Shown: positions 1 to 6,759 of the stretch, piece by piece | How the letters are laid out: each line of letters starts with the position of its first letter | How positions within the stretch are numbered: the stretch's first letter is position 1 | Origin: Halorubrum tebenquichense DSM 14210 | GTDB taxonomy: Archaea; Halobacteriota; Halobacteria; Halobacteriales; Haloferacaceae | NCBI RefSeq assembly: GCF_000337415.1 | Contig: NZ_AOJD01000032.1 | Coordinates: forward strand, 1 to 62,726 | Reading direction: 5' to 3' | DNA: 62,726 nt | Notes under the pieces: generated by a model | Told to the model about the DNA's origin: nothing | The model's database searches: none | What the model saw: the letters and a program-made list of their open reading frames with translations, nothing else | Position numbers and translations under genes: made by a program

Positions 1-1
1 G

Positions 2-391
2 GTCCGAGTCTGGGAGGGGAAGGGCGACAAGTTCCGCGAGACGCCGGCGCCGAGCGATCTCGCGATGCGGATCCAGACGATCGGCGATGTCCGCGACGCA
101 CCGAGCGACGAACCGGTCCTGTCGGTCTCTTCGACGCGGTCGCTCCGACGCTGGCTCCAGGGCGCTCGCGAGCAGCTGGCCGAGCAGGAGGACGACATCG
201 GCTGGGAGTTCCTCAGTACGCACGATCTCCGTCGAACGTGGGCGAGTGCGCTCGCGGACGCGGAGGTAGACCCACTCCTTGTTCTCGACTGGGGCGGCTG
301 GGAGGATCTAGAGACGTTCCTCGAACACTACAACGGGACGTACAGCCCAGCGGCGCAGCGGCGGGCTCGCGAGAAGGTGGCGTGGCTGTAG
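2..391 (+). CDS. Tyrosine recombinase/integrase, C-terminal part (5' cut by window edge)
   Basis: The reading frame is open from the first bases, so the gene begins outside the window. The visible 129 residues hold most of the catalytic domain: a GKGDKFRETP strand with the probable catalytic Lys, the HDLRRTW box (His-x-x-Arg), and a C-terminal EHYNGTY segment with the nucleophilic Tyr after the DWGGW helix. The first catalytic Arg must lie upstream. This fits haloarchaeal phage-type integrases that insert elements into tRNA genes, and the tRNA-Ala at 18763 is the likely target. The gene would excise and integrate the element. Nothing in it looks broken. Confidence 0.88.
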   Translation, partial: VRVWEGKGDKFRETPAPSDLAMRIQTIGDVRDAPSDEPVLSVSSTRSLRRWLQGAREQLAEQEDDIGWEFLSTHDLRRTWASALADAEVDPLLVLDWGGWEDLETFLEHYNGTYSPAAQRRAREKVAWL

Positions 392-435
392 GAACGAGCC
401 AAATTCTTTAATACGATACCGATGGTACTTTCAGT

Positions 436-459
436 TGCCTACGGGTGGAGACGCCGGCT
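436..459. repeat. 24-bp direct repeat, copy 1
   Basis: Starts TGCCTACGGGTGGAGAC and differs from copy 2 (650-673) at one base. It is followed by a short inverted repeat (AGTGG / CCACT, about 461-475). The two copies flank the 46-aa reading frame at 475-615. It may be a binding site for the integrase, an accessory protein or the element's regulator; that role is inference. Confidence 0.7.
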
Positions 460-474
460 AAGTGGCGTACTCCA

Positions 475-615
475 CTACTTCAACATCTCGACGAGCTTCG
501 CGGCTGTCCTGATCGTTTCTAGGGTCAGCTTCAGCTCCTGAATCCGGTCGAGACGAGTCGATTCCTCTTCATCGCTGTCGGATTCGGAATCCGACTGGAC
601 GTTGTCGTCACTCAT
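475..615 (-). CDS. 46-aa acidic microprotein
   Basis: A short frame (ATG at 615, stop at 475) between the integrase and the AbrB-like gene. The first 19 residues are almost all Ser/Asp/Glu; residues 20-46 form a predicted amphipathic helix (RLDRIQELKLTLETIRTAAK). No family is recognised. A TATA-like TTAA at about 643-646 on the minus strand, inside an inverted repeat, suits a leaderless start. The flanking 24-bp repeats and its place beside the integrase suggest a role in integration, excision or copy control, but that is only context. Its short length and lack of known homologues limit confidence. Confidence 0.55.
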   Translation of the reverse strand: MSDDNVQSDSESDSDEEESTRLDRIQELKLTLETIRTAAKLVEMLK

Positions 616-628
616 CGAGCGGGCTTCC

Positions 629-679
629 GTGGAAAAGCCGGCTTAACCCTGCCTACGGGTGGAGACACCGGCTTTCCAC
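629..679. promoter_or_regulatory. Inverted repeat around the promoter of the 46-aa gene
   Basis: GTGGAAAAGCCGG (629-641) faces CCGGCTTTCCAC (668-679), complementary apart from one extra A/T. Between them lies a TTAA motif at the right distance to be the TATA box of the 46-aa gene. A dimeric regulator or a recombination accessory protein could bind here. Copy 2 of the 24-bp repeat overlaps the right arm. Confidence 0.5.
650..673. repeat. 24-bp direct repeat, copy 2
   Basis: Same orientation as copy 1 at 436-459 and identical except for one A/G difference. It overlaps the right arm of the inverted repeat at 629-679. Confidence 0.7.
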
Positions 680-880
680 AATCAAGCCTTGGGCGGGATC
701 ACCTAAAAAGGCACCCGATCGGACAGGTTGTATTTAAAAAAAGTGTTCTGAACCGTCGATCCGGTCCTCTGACAACAGTATAACACGCTGAGGACGAAGT
801 CGCCGGGGGAGACAGAGTACTCTACTCCCACCTCATTTCTTCGCGTTTGTGTATGAGCGTGAACTCAGAACGAAGGAAAT
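680..880. other. Noncoding spacer with a strong AT tract
   Basis: No convincing reading frame on either strand. The tract TTGTATTTAAAAAAAGTG (729-746) is the most TATA-like sequence of this end of the element and could serve either strand, but no start codon lies at leaderless distance. A short palindrome, AGAGTACTCT, lies near 815-824. It might drive a small RNA or be the 3' untranslated region of the regulator gene. Confidence 0.35.
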
Positions 881-1147
881 TCAGTCCGCCTGCGACACGC
901 CCCGCCCGACACCGAGATCGAGCGCCCGCTTCGCTGCGAGCCGCTCGACGACCTCGCACTGTGCCAACTCCGGGAGGTCACCTCCCTCTTCAGGGATCCG
1001 GACTACGTAGGTCCGTCGCCCGAGCCGATCGACGTCGAGATGCTGTTCGTCCGGGAGCTCGCCCTCCTCTAAGAGGCCGTCCTTTTCGAGGTCGTCGCGC
1101 GGGAGCGTCACGACACCAGATCCGCCGTGGTCCTGTAGCTTCTGCAT
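881..1147 (-). CDS. AbrB/SpoVT-like small DNA-binding regulator
   Basis: 88 aa. The N-terminal half (QDHGGSGVVTLPRDDLEKDG) looks like the swapped-hairpin AbrB fold, with its typical glycine turn and V-T-L-P strand; the rest is acidic with a second strand-rich segment (TYVVRI). It is divergent from the large plus-strand operon, and the operator-like palindrome at 1255-1280 lies between them, so it is a good candidate repressor of that operon. The ATG at 1147 sits about 27 nt from a TATA-like CTTAAAG, fitting a leaderless mRNA. The fold call rests on a motif only. Confidence 0.6.
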   Translation of the reverse strand: MQKLQDHGGSGVVTLPRDDLEKDGLLEEGELPDEQHLDVDRLGRRTYVVRIPEEGGDLPELAQCEVVERLAAKRALDLGVGRGVSQAD

Positions 1148-1172
1148 AGCAGCGCCGTACTGTCTGGGTCTC

Positions 1173-1179
1173 TTAAAGG
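1173..1179 (-). promoter_or_regulatory. TATA box of the AbrB-like gene
   Basis: CTTAAAG on the plus strand reads CTTTAAG on the coding strand, about 26-32 nt before the ATG at 1147, the usual spacing for a haloarchaeal leaderless promoter. Confidence 0.5.
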
Positions 1180-1254
1180 TACCTCTGACATGGGCGAAAG
1201 GTTGCTTTGTTCCATTTGAGACGAGGGTTCAACGGAGGGGGACATTACAGCCGG

Positions 1255-1280
1255 TCTATCGTCCGATTCCGGACGATAGA
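1255..1280. promoter_or_regulatory. Perfect 11-bp inverted repeat (operator candidate)
   Basis: TCTATCGTCCG (1255-1265), spacer ATTC, then CGGACGATAGA (1270-1280): a perfect palindrome ending 5 nt before the first ATG of the 19-gene operon. It lies where core promoter and start site should be, so a bound repressor would shut off the operon. The AbrB-like protein encoded next door is the obvious candidate ligand. Confidence 0.6.
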
Positions 1281-1285
1281 TAGAG

Positions 1286-1405
1286 ATGAGCGTCCACGAC
1301 GGGGTGAAAGAGTCCCCCGATTCCTCCAGTAATTCGGAGGCCGACCGCAGCGAAGTACAGCACTTTCAGGACTGGAAGAACATCGAGAGCGAATCTGATG
1401 TCTGA
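1286..1405 (+). CDS. 39-aa hydrophilic leader protein of the structural operon
   Basis: ATG at 1286 directly follows the palindrome; the stop TGA at 1403-1405 overlaps the start of the next gene by 8 bp. The product is hydrophilic and acidic (start MSVHDGVKESPDSSSNSEAD), without a known motif. It may be a real small protein or a translated leader that couples ribosomes into the next gene. Evidence is the tight overlap and position only. Confidence 0.45.
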   Translation: MSVHDGVKESPDSSSNSEADRSEVQHFQDWKNIESESDV

Positions 1406-1802
1406 CGGCGAGGTCGCCGTCCGGCAGGGCGGCCACGAACACGCCGTCGACGCGCCGCGCCTGAACGACCAGCTCCACGTCGATCTCGACCACGTAGAGG
1501 TCCCGCGGGTGAAGCTCCCGTCGGAGGTCGTCGTCGAGTATCAGGACGAAGACGACGTCGAGGGGGAGAATCTCCAGACAGACGGCGGGGAGACAGTTAA
1601 CCGAACGTACGTCGAGATGGGCGGGTCACAGACCATCAGCGACGAGCTCGCCGTCTGGTCGATCATCGCGGCTGGTGTTCTGCTGATGTCGGCGGGTTAC
1701 CTGTTCGGCATCGAGGCTAGCGGCTCCGGACTGATCGCAATGGTCGCCGGTGGCCTTCTCGGCTACATCGCGGTCCCCTCCTTCTGGAGTGAGGCGTCGT
1801 GA
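1398..1802 (+). CDS. Small membrane protein, two C-terminal membrane segments
   Basis: 134 aa. Residues 1-80 are hydrophilic and acidic; residues about 86-106 and 110-130 are hydrophobic and form a likely hairpin in the membrane. No family is recognised. The stop overlaps the GTG start of the surface protein gene (GTGA), so the two are translationally coupled and may act together in an envelope or secretion assembly. Soluble N-terminus followed by a membrane hairpin is compatible with an internal envelope-lining protein, but that is inference. Confidence 0.75.
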   Translation: MSDGEVAVRQGGHEHAVDAPRLNDQLHVDLDHVEVPRVKLPSEVVVEYQDEDDVEGENLQTDGGETVNRTYVEMGGSQTISDELAVWSIIAAGVLLMSAGYLFGIEASGSGLIAMVAGGLLGYIAVPSFWSEAS

Positions 1803-3574
1803 CTGAGCGCGCCGACCCGTACGGCATCCACCTGAGCGAGGCTGCTCGGGACTACCTGACCGCGTTTCGGCGCCGCTTCCCGCGACAAGATCGACTCGAA
1901 AACCACGGACTCGCCGCCGGAAACGGCTCCTTTCAACCGATGACTGACACCAACGACACCGACAGCGACGCACAGAACTACACCAACGTCAACCTCGAGG
2001 CGGCCCACTACGCGGCGCCGGACTCGATCGCCTGGACGTTCCTCGTGAGGACCGACGGCAAGCTCTCCCGGGATGTCGGCCGCCGGGCGTTCATGGCGGC
2101 TGCGGGCGCAACGCTCGCCGCCGGCATGGCGGGCGGCGCGGCCGCACAGAGCGGCGGTAGCCAGCTGAACTTCGGCTACGACCTCCTGTCTGACCCGTGG
2201 ATCACCGGAGACGTGACCGTCGAGACCCACGAGCCCGACTTCGATGCGTTCGACTACATCGCCGACGACGAATCGGTCCAGTCCCTCGCCGGTGCGACCC
2301 TCGCCGACCGGGAGGACGAGGACACGCCGCACAACCCCATCCGCATCCGGGGTGACCTCATCGACATCGACGACTACCGTCGCTTCCCAGCGGACCTCAC
2401 GACCACGAACTCGGACGACGAGGAGGTCGACGCGTCCGCACTTGATGCGGAGTTCTGGACCACCGACGAGTCCGGGAGCACTGGGACGATCTCCGTCACC
2501 GAGGAAGACGACGCGCTCAACATCGCGGCGACCGGGCAGGCCGCAGGTGACACCGCGACCGCGACGTTCAGCGACTTCACCATCGGCGACGGAGAGCAGC
2601 GCCGCGTTCTCCAACTGGTCGCCAACGTCAACGAACTCGCGGCGGACGCGGTCGTTTCCGTCCGGGTCGTCGACGCGGCGGGCAACGAGGTCGTCGCGAC
2701 CATCGACTCGTCGGCCGACTCCAGCGCCGACGACGTGATCGCGACCGCTCAGGGCTCGGGTCACATCTTCCAGACGCAGCTCGGCGACATGCCGGGCGGC
2801 CCCGACCTGGACACGATCGAGGAGGTCGTCGTCGACGTCTCCGAGGCCGACGCGGACGTGACGTTCCACGGGTTCAACCTCGAAAGCTCGTCGCGCTGGC
2901 AGTTCGGTAACCGCGAGCGCGTGAACAGCGACGAGGAGCTCGTAACCGAGACCGTGTACGAACAGACCGGCTGGTTCGGGATCACCGAGCTCTCGACGCT
3001 GTACGACACGGACCGCTTCGCGAACGCTGTCCTCGAGGAAGTTCGGTACGACGCCGCGTTCCGCGTCTCCGAGCTCCCGAGCTCGTACGTCGAGTTCGAG
3101 TTCGAGGACTCCGGCCGCGACGACTACAGCCGCCGGATGCGGTACGTCTACAACTTCAAGTTCCCGAGCGCGTACTCGCTGTCGATCACGCTCAACACGT
3201 GGTACGACGAGGTGGTCTTCCAGTACCCGTCGGACCGCTACATGGCGATGGAGGTCGCCACGGGTCTCAGCGAGCAGGTCGCGCTTGACGGCACCGACGA
3301 CGTCGAGTGGACGTCGCGGACCTCGACGTACACCGGTGCCAGCGAGGGCGACGACATCGAGCTCTCGGGGACGCCGTCCTCGGACTCGGTACTCGCTCTC
3401 CACGGCGACGTGCTGTACCGCGGAAGCGAAGAGGACTCGGCGACGTCGTCCGCGGCGATGGGGCCGACCGGCCGAGAGGGCGGCGGGCTTCTCTCGACGT
3501 GGCTGGGGAAGATCGGCGCGGTGCTCTCAGCACTCGGCCTCGCCGGACTGGCAAACGCTTTCCGGGGGTCGTAG
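1799..3574 (+). CDS. Tat-type secreted surface protein (spike-like candidate)
   Basis: 591 aa from the GTG at 1799, preceded by a GGAGTGAG Shine-Dalgarno-like stretch and overlapping the upstream stop. A twin-arginine segment (GRRAFMAAAGATLAAG, residues 94-109) precedes a predicted cleavage after about residue 116, giving an unusually long n-region of about 94 residues; an internal ATG at 1940 would shorten it to about 47. The mature part is acidic and beta-rich, with Thr/Ser-rich stretches. The last 29 residues (from GLLSTWLGKIGAVLSALGLA) are hydrophobic and could anchor it in a membrane. It fits an envelope spike or a surface adhesin. No known family is recognised with confidence. Confidence 0.78.
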   Translation: MTERADPYGIHLSEAARDYLTAFRRRFPRQDRLENHGLAAGNGSFQPMTDTNDTDSDAQNYTNVNLEAAHYAAPDSIAWTFLVRTDGKLSRDVGRRAFMAAAGATLAAGMAGGAAAQSGGSQLNFGYDLLSDPWITGDVTVETHEPDFDAFDYIADDESVQSLAGATLADREDEDTPHNPIRIRGDLIDIDDYRRFPADLTTTNSDDEEVDASALDAEFWTTDESGSTGTISVTEEDDALNIAATGQAAGDTATATFSDFTIGDGEQRRVLQLVANVNELAADAVVSVRVVDAAGNEVVATIDSSADSSADDVIATAQGSGHIFQTQLGDMPGGPDLDTIEEVVVDVSEADADVTFHGFNLESSSRWQFGNRERVNSDEELVTETVYEQTGWFGITELSTLYDTDRFANAVLEEVRYDAAFRVSELPSSYVEFEFEDSGRDDYSRRMRYVYNFKFPSAYSLSITLNTWYDEVVFQYPSDRYMAMEVATGLSEQVALDGTDDVEWTSRTSTYTGASEGDDIELSGTPSSDSVLALHGDVLYRGSEEDSATSSAAMGPTGREGGGLLSTWLGKIGAVLSALGLAGLANAFRGS

Positions 3575-3964
3575 ATGGCAGCTTCTGGCAGTAGCGGCGG
3601 TGGCGACACCGACTACCTAAGCCGGGCAGATGGCGAGAGCATCAACAGCGGCATCATCAAGGCGATTCTCGCTCCGGTCCTCGCGACTGGCTCGGGGATC
3701 GCGATGCTGATCGACTCCGGACTGCGGTCGTTCTCGGACATCTTCGAGATCTTCGGAGACGTTCGGACGCTCGTTGGCGCGTTCTTCACCAGCCCGACCA
3801 CCGCGCTGGAGATGGCGGCCCAAGCGACTGGGGTGTCATCTCAGCAGTTCGGCATACTGGCGATACCCATCGTCATGGCGAGCATCGCACTCGGTCTTGT
3901 CCTGGTCGACGCCATCTGGGGCGGCGAGATTCCGATAGTGAGCGCGATCAACCCGCTCTCCTGA
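3575..3964 (+). CDS. Small membrane protein
   Basis: 129 aa, starting on the base after the surface protein stop. Hydrophobic segments lie at about residues 27-49 and 92-116; the N-terminal 20 residues are Gly/Ser-rich and soluble. Small proteins with this layout next to a spike-like gene are typical of membrane-enveloped haloarchaeal viruses, but no sequence family is recognised. Confidence 0.72.
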   Translation: MAASGSSGGGDTDYLSRADGESINSGIIKAILAPVLATGSGIAMLIDSGLRSFSDIFEIFGDVRTLVGAFFTSPTTALEMAAQATGVSSQQFGILAIPIVMASIALGLVLVDAIWGGEIPIVSAINPLS

Positions 3965-3966
3965 CC

Positions 3967-4047
3967 ATGATGGGAACGCCGCAGACCGTCGCGTCCGCGG
4001 CGGACGAGAGTGGAGACGCTCCTTCAAAGAGACGAGGTGACCGATGA
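3967..4047 (+). CDS. 26-aa bridging microprotein
   Basis: ATG at 3967, two bases after the previous stop, ending TGA at 4045-4047 inside the ATGA overlap with the next gene. It fills what would otherwise be the only sizeable gap in this part of the operon. The product is hydrophilic (MMGTPQTVASAADESGDAPS plus a basic tail). It may merely carry ribosomes to the next start, where a GAGGTGA Shine-Dalgarno lies inside it. Confidence 0.4.
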   Translation: MMGTPQTVASAADESGDAPSKRRGDR

Positions 4048-4418
4048 GCGGCGACAGACAAACGAGTCTCACGTCCGACGACTTCCGGTCTGACGGACGC
4101 ATCCAGTGGACCGAACTTGGGAAGACGCTTCTAACGAGCGTCTGGCTAGCATGGGGCTCGTTCCTCGCCGGTGTGAGTGAGCTTGTGTTCGGCCTGCTAG
4201 GTTCGCTCATCGAGTGGCTGTACAGCGGGTATGCGACGCTCCTCAGCCTCCCGTTCGAAGGCTGGACCGGCCTTCTCAGAGCCGCATGGAGAGGCGCCGC
4301 CCAGTCAATCGCCGGGTTCGGCCTCGGAGCGTGGTTTGTTGCGATCATCGTCATTGTCGCGTTCTTCCTGCTGGCAGAACGGGCGTTCAGGGTACTCACT
4401 GAGGGGGTCCAGCCATGA
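4044..4418 (+). CDS. Membrane protein of the structural operon
   Basis: 124 aa. A GAGGTGA Shine-Dalgarno precedes the ATG at 4044. Residues about 25-70 form a long hydrophobic stretch (two segments) and residues 88-115 a third, followed by a short charged tail. Stop and next start overlap as ATGA. No family is recognised. Together with the next two genes it forms a run of small multi-span proteins probably inserted in the same membrane complex. Confidence 0.72.
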   Translation: MSGDRQTSLTSDDFRSDGRIQWTELGKTLLTSVWLAWGSFLAGVSELVFGLLGSLIEWLYSGYATLLSLPFEGWTGLLRAAWRGAAQSIAGFGLGAWFVAIIVIVAFFLLAERAFRVLTEGVQP

Positions 4419-4903
4419 GCAGCAACGAGGAAGAGGGCAGTATCCTCCCGACTTGGGTGATTACAATCACCACCGCTGGGCTTGGAACGACTGTTGCTTC
4501 CTTCGCTCGCAACCCGGAGACCTTCATCTACGCCATCTTCGTCGATGGCGTCCTTGGCGCCTGGGGTTGGCTGCTCGATAACGTGTTCGGACGCCTGTAC
4601 TGGGTTATCGAACTCGCTCTGGTTGATGGAGTTGCGGTCCCGCTCAGTCGGGCGGCCAATATGGCCGGTTCATCCCTCTACGGCGCGCTGATATCGATTC
4701 AGACGTGGGCCGAAGGGGAGATGATGAGCCTCGGTATCGCGGCGCCGTTCGCGCTCGCGATTTCGTGGCTGATCATCGCCACGATCGTCGCGATAATCTC
4801 CCAGCTGCTCTGGGGATTCATCGAGACGTACCTGCCCGTCGACTCGGTCACCGGAGCACTGCGGTCTCTCTGGTCGGCGATCGCCGGAGGTGATAACGCA
4901 TGA
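4415..4903 (+). CDS. Membrane protein of the structural operon
   Basis: 162 aa. A short charged N-terminus is followed by hydrophobic segments around residues 11-30, 32-70 and 111-140, the last strongly hydrophobic (SWLIIATIVAIISQLLWGF). Starts in an ATGA overlap with the previous gene and ends in another with the next. No recognised family. Confidence 0.72.
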   Translation: MSSNEEEGSILPTWVITITTAGLGTTVASFARNPETFIYAIFVDGVLGAWGWLLDNVFGRLYWVIELALVDGVAVPLSRAANMAGSSLYGALISIQTWAEGEMMSLGIAAPFALAISWLIIATIVAIISQLLWGFIETYLPVDSVTGALRSLWSAIAGGDNA

Positions 4904-5166
4904 GCAACCTCAAAGATGCGATTCTCGGAGGTGGCGCTGGTCTCGTCGCGATCGACGGACTGTGGTCCGTCGTGGACCTCGGGTTCGCGTTCGCCGATGT
5001 TGCGTATGTCCCGCTATCTGTGGCGTTCGGGACGCTCGCACCGAATGTCGACTTCATCTCGCAGGAGACGCTCCAGCCAGTGATGGTGTTCGTCGCGCTG
5101 CTGTACGTGTCGAACCTCCTGATAAAGCGGATACAGCGCTACAGAAACGGAGATTCTGATGACTAA
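4900..5166 (+). CDS. Small membrane protein with a perfect Shine-Dalgarno
   Basis: 88 aa. GGAGGTGAT stands 6 nt before the ATG, a full match to the expected haloarchaeal anti-Shine-Dalgarno, which fixes the start. Hydrophobic stretches cover residues about 7-48 and 58-76, then a basic tail (RIQRYRNGDSDD). The strong ribosome site suggests a product needed in more copies than its neighbours. No known family. Confidence 0.72.
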   Translation: MSNLKDAILGGGAGLVAIDGLWSVVDLGFAFADVAYVPLSVAFGTLAPNVDFISQETLQPVMVFVALLYVSNLLIKRIQRYRNGDSDD

Positions 5167-5260
5167 CAACACAACGGAACGAACGGAGAACTGCTCGCGG
5201 CTCCTCCTCGAGGAGCTGAACAACAGTCTACGGTCCCCTGGAGGTGGAGGACCGTGCTAG
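5159..5260 (+). CDS. 33-aa bridging microprotein
   Basis: ATG at 5159 overlaps the previous stop by 8 bp and TAG at 5258-5260 overlaps the next GTG start by 7 bp, so it exactly spans the gap between two membrane protein genes. The product (start MTNNTTERTENCSRLLLEEL) is soluble with a short helix and a Gly-rich end. Its 3' part also contains the GGAGGTG that serves the next gene. It may be functional or only a coupling frame. Confidence 0.42.
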   Translation: MTNNTTERTENCSRLLLEELNNSLRSPGGGGPC

Positions 5261-5940
5261 CACAGATATCGCTGTTCGGCGTCGCGATGTCGCCACTGCT
5301 ATGGGGGCTACTCGGCGTCTCGGTCATCTCGCTAATCGGTCTGCGGGCTGCCCGCGAAGAGGGCTCCGACCCGAACCGGCTCGAATCGGTCGCGTGGGGG
5401 TTGACTCTCGCCATGCTTTCGTACGTCATGTACGTCTCGTACACCGCGTCCGACGTCGCCGGCGTCGCTCAGTGGATCGTCGCGGGACAGGGCCGCGTGT
5501 GGGTCGGTATCGGGTTCGTCACCTGGGCCGGCTACATCTGGCAGCAGACTGCCGGCGAGGTCGACAACCGTCGGGACATGGTCGACACCCTTCGAGAGCG
5601 CGTGACGCGTCCGATGCTGGCTATCGGGGGCATCATCTCGACGGTGCTTATCACGGCACTCGTCGGTCTCTCGACGTTCGCGGCCGTCGCCGGCGACATC
5701 CTCGGATTCGTGTTCGGTGCGTTCGCTTCCGAGCCCGGATTCGGTGCCGCGGTCGTGACGACGGTCGGCGGGTGGATATCCTTCGGAGGTTCCGTCCCGC
5801 TGATCGACCCGTTCATCCCCGCGTGGGCTCGCGGTGTCTCGCCCATCGGATGGCTCGGGTTCGCGGGTCTCGTCATCATCATCGGGCTGTCGTTCCGGTC
5901 GCAGAACTTCCGCCAGGCACTGCTGGGGAGGGCCAACTGA
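5254..5940 (+). CDS. Polytopic membrane protein (about six segments)
   Basis: 228 aa. GTG start at 5254 with GGAGGTG about 9 nt upstream. Hydrophobic segments lie near residues 3-30, 47-67, 70-97, 118-145, 150-180 and 195-215, separated by short charged loops. It is the most hydrophobic protein of the operon and could be its central membrane scaffold or channel. No transporter motif is visible and no family is recognised. Confidence 0.75.
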   Translation: MLAQISLFGVAMSPLLWGLLGVSVISLIGLRAAREEGSDPNRLESVAWGLTLAMLSYVMYVSYTASDVAGVAQWIVAGQGRVWVGIGFVTWAGYIWQQTAGEVDNRRDMVDTLRERVTRPMLAIGGIISTVLITALVGLSTFAAVAGDILGFVFGAFASEPGFGAAVVTTVGGWISFGGSVPLIDPFIPAWARGVSPIGWLGFAGLVIIIGLSFRSQNFRQALLGRAN

Positions 5941-6158
5941 TGACGGCACCGTACCGACTCCGGGACGGTATCGGCGACTGGCAGGCGATGAGTGCCTTCC
6001 TCGCTATGATCCTCTGCGCAGCCGCGCTGGGGCTGTTCCCATCAGTCGTGGACGACTACGGGGCTCTGACGCTGGCGTACGTCGCGTTCTTCACCGTCCT
6101 CCTGCTCGTGAACATGAACACGACTGACCGGCGCCTCCGTGAGGTGAGCGGTTCGTGA
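5940..6158 (+). CDS. 72-aa membrane protein
   Basis: Start ATG at 5940 overlaps the preceding stop (TGATG). Two hydrophobic segments, about residues 15-36 and 42-60, with a positively charged C-terminus (TDRRLREVSGS). It ends in a GTGA overlap with the next gene. No family recognised; likely an accessory subunit of the same membrane assembly. Confidence 0.65.
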   Translation: MTAPYRLRDGIGDWQAMSAFLAMILCAAALGLFPSVVDDYGALTLAYVAFFTVLLLVNMNTTDRRLREVSGS

Positions 6159-6592
6159 GCGCCCAGAAGTCAGTCCAGATTGATGCTCCGCCGGGCCAGT
6201 CGGTCGACTTCGACCATCTTGCTCGCGTCGTGGTCTCGGACTCGAGCGTCAACTGCCTCACCGTGAGGTACCTCAACGGTCTCACGCTCGAGCTCGCGTC
6301 AACGAAGCTGGGGACGGCGATCAACATCGCTGGCCTCGAACCAGCGTACCCGACTCGCCTTCACGCACTCGTTGAGAAGGTGTTCGGGACTCCGAAGAGT
6401 GAGAAGGCTCACGAAGACGTCGTCGCATCCGTCGAAGACGTCAGGGGCTGCTCGGTGACCGAGACCGGTCGCACGTGGGTCGAAATCGAGCCGGTGGTGC
6501 GGAACCCGGCCGACCTAGCGAAAAGCCTCAGCGATGTCGCGGAGGCACTCGACTGCCAGACAATCGTCTCGGTGTCACGGAGGTCCCTCTGA
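6155..6592 (+). CDS. Soluble cytoplasmic protein of the structural operon
   Basis: 145 aa, GTG start with GAGGTGA upstream. It has no membrane segment or signal, which stands out in this operon. The sequence alternates strands and helices as in a small alpha/beta domain, with two similar-looking halves (residues 20-60 and 90-140). It may be a cytoplasmic partner of the membrane complex. No motif recognised. Confidence 0.68.
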   Translation: MSAQKSVQIDAPPGQSVDFDHLARVVVSDSSVNCLTVRYLNGLTLELASTKLGTAINIAGLEPAYPTRLHALVEKVFGTPKSEKAHEDVVASVEDVRGCSVTETGRTWVEIEPVVRNPADLAKSLSDVAEALDCQTIVSVSRRSL

Positions 6593-6759
6593 TGTTCATC
6601 AACATCGACGGGACCGCGGTCGCGATCGGCGTCGTCCTCGTGCTCGCCGCACTCGTGTTGCTCTTCCCGAGCCGCGCTGGCGAGCTCGTCGAGAGTGCCC
6701 GCCTGACTCTGGGCCGCGCTCTGACTCCCGGAACCATCGTTACAGGGGTGAGCGGGTAG
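6592..6759 (+). CDS. 55-aa single-span membrane protein
   Basis: ATG at 6592 overlaps the previous stop by one base and follows a GGAGGT at good distance. Residues 8-25 (AVAIGVVLVLAALVLLFP) span the membrane; the remainder is an amphipathic helix. The next gene starts on the base after the stop. Size and layout resemble small virion or secretion-pore proteins, without specific homology. Confidence 0.6.
   Translation: MFINIDGTAVAIGVVLVLAALVLLFPSRAGELVESARLTLGRALTPGTIVTGVSG

Noticed and set aside
1-800. Second copy of the tRNA 3' end as left attachment site
   Set aside because: Not found in the visible sequence; it must lie left of the window.
847-1149. 100-aa plus-strand frame
   Set aside because: Opposite the AbrB-like gene; Arg/Pro-rich shadow. 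The minus-strand frame has the motif and promoter.
1763-3403. 546-aa open frame on the minus strand
   Set aside because: Lies opposite the surface protein gene; its Arg/Val-rich composition is the antisense shadow of GC-rich coding DNA.
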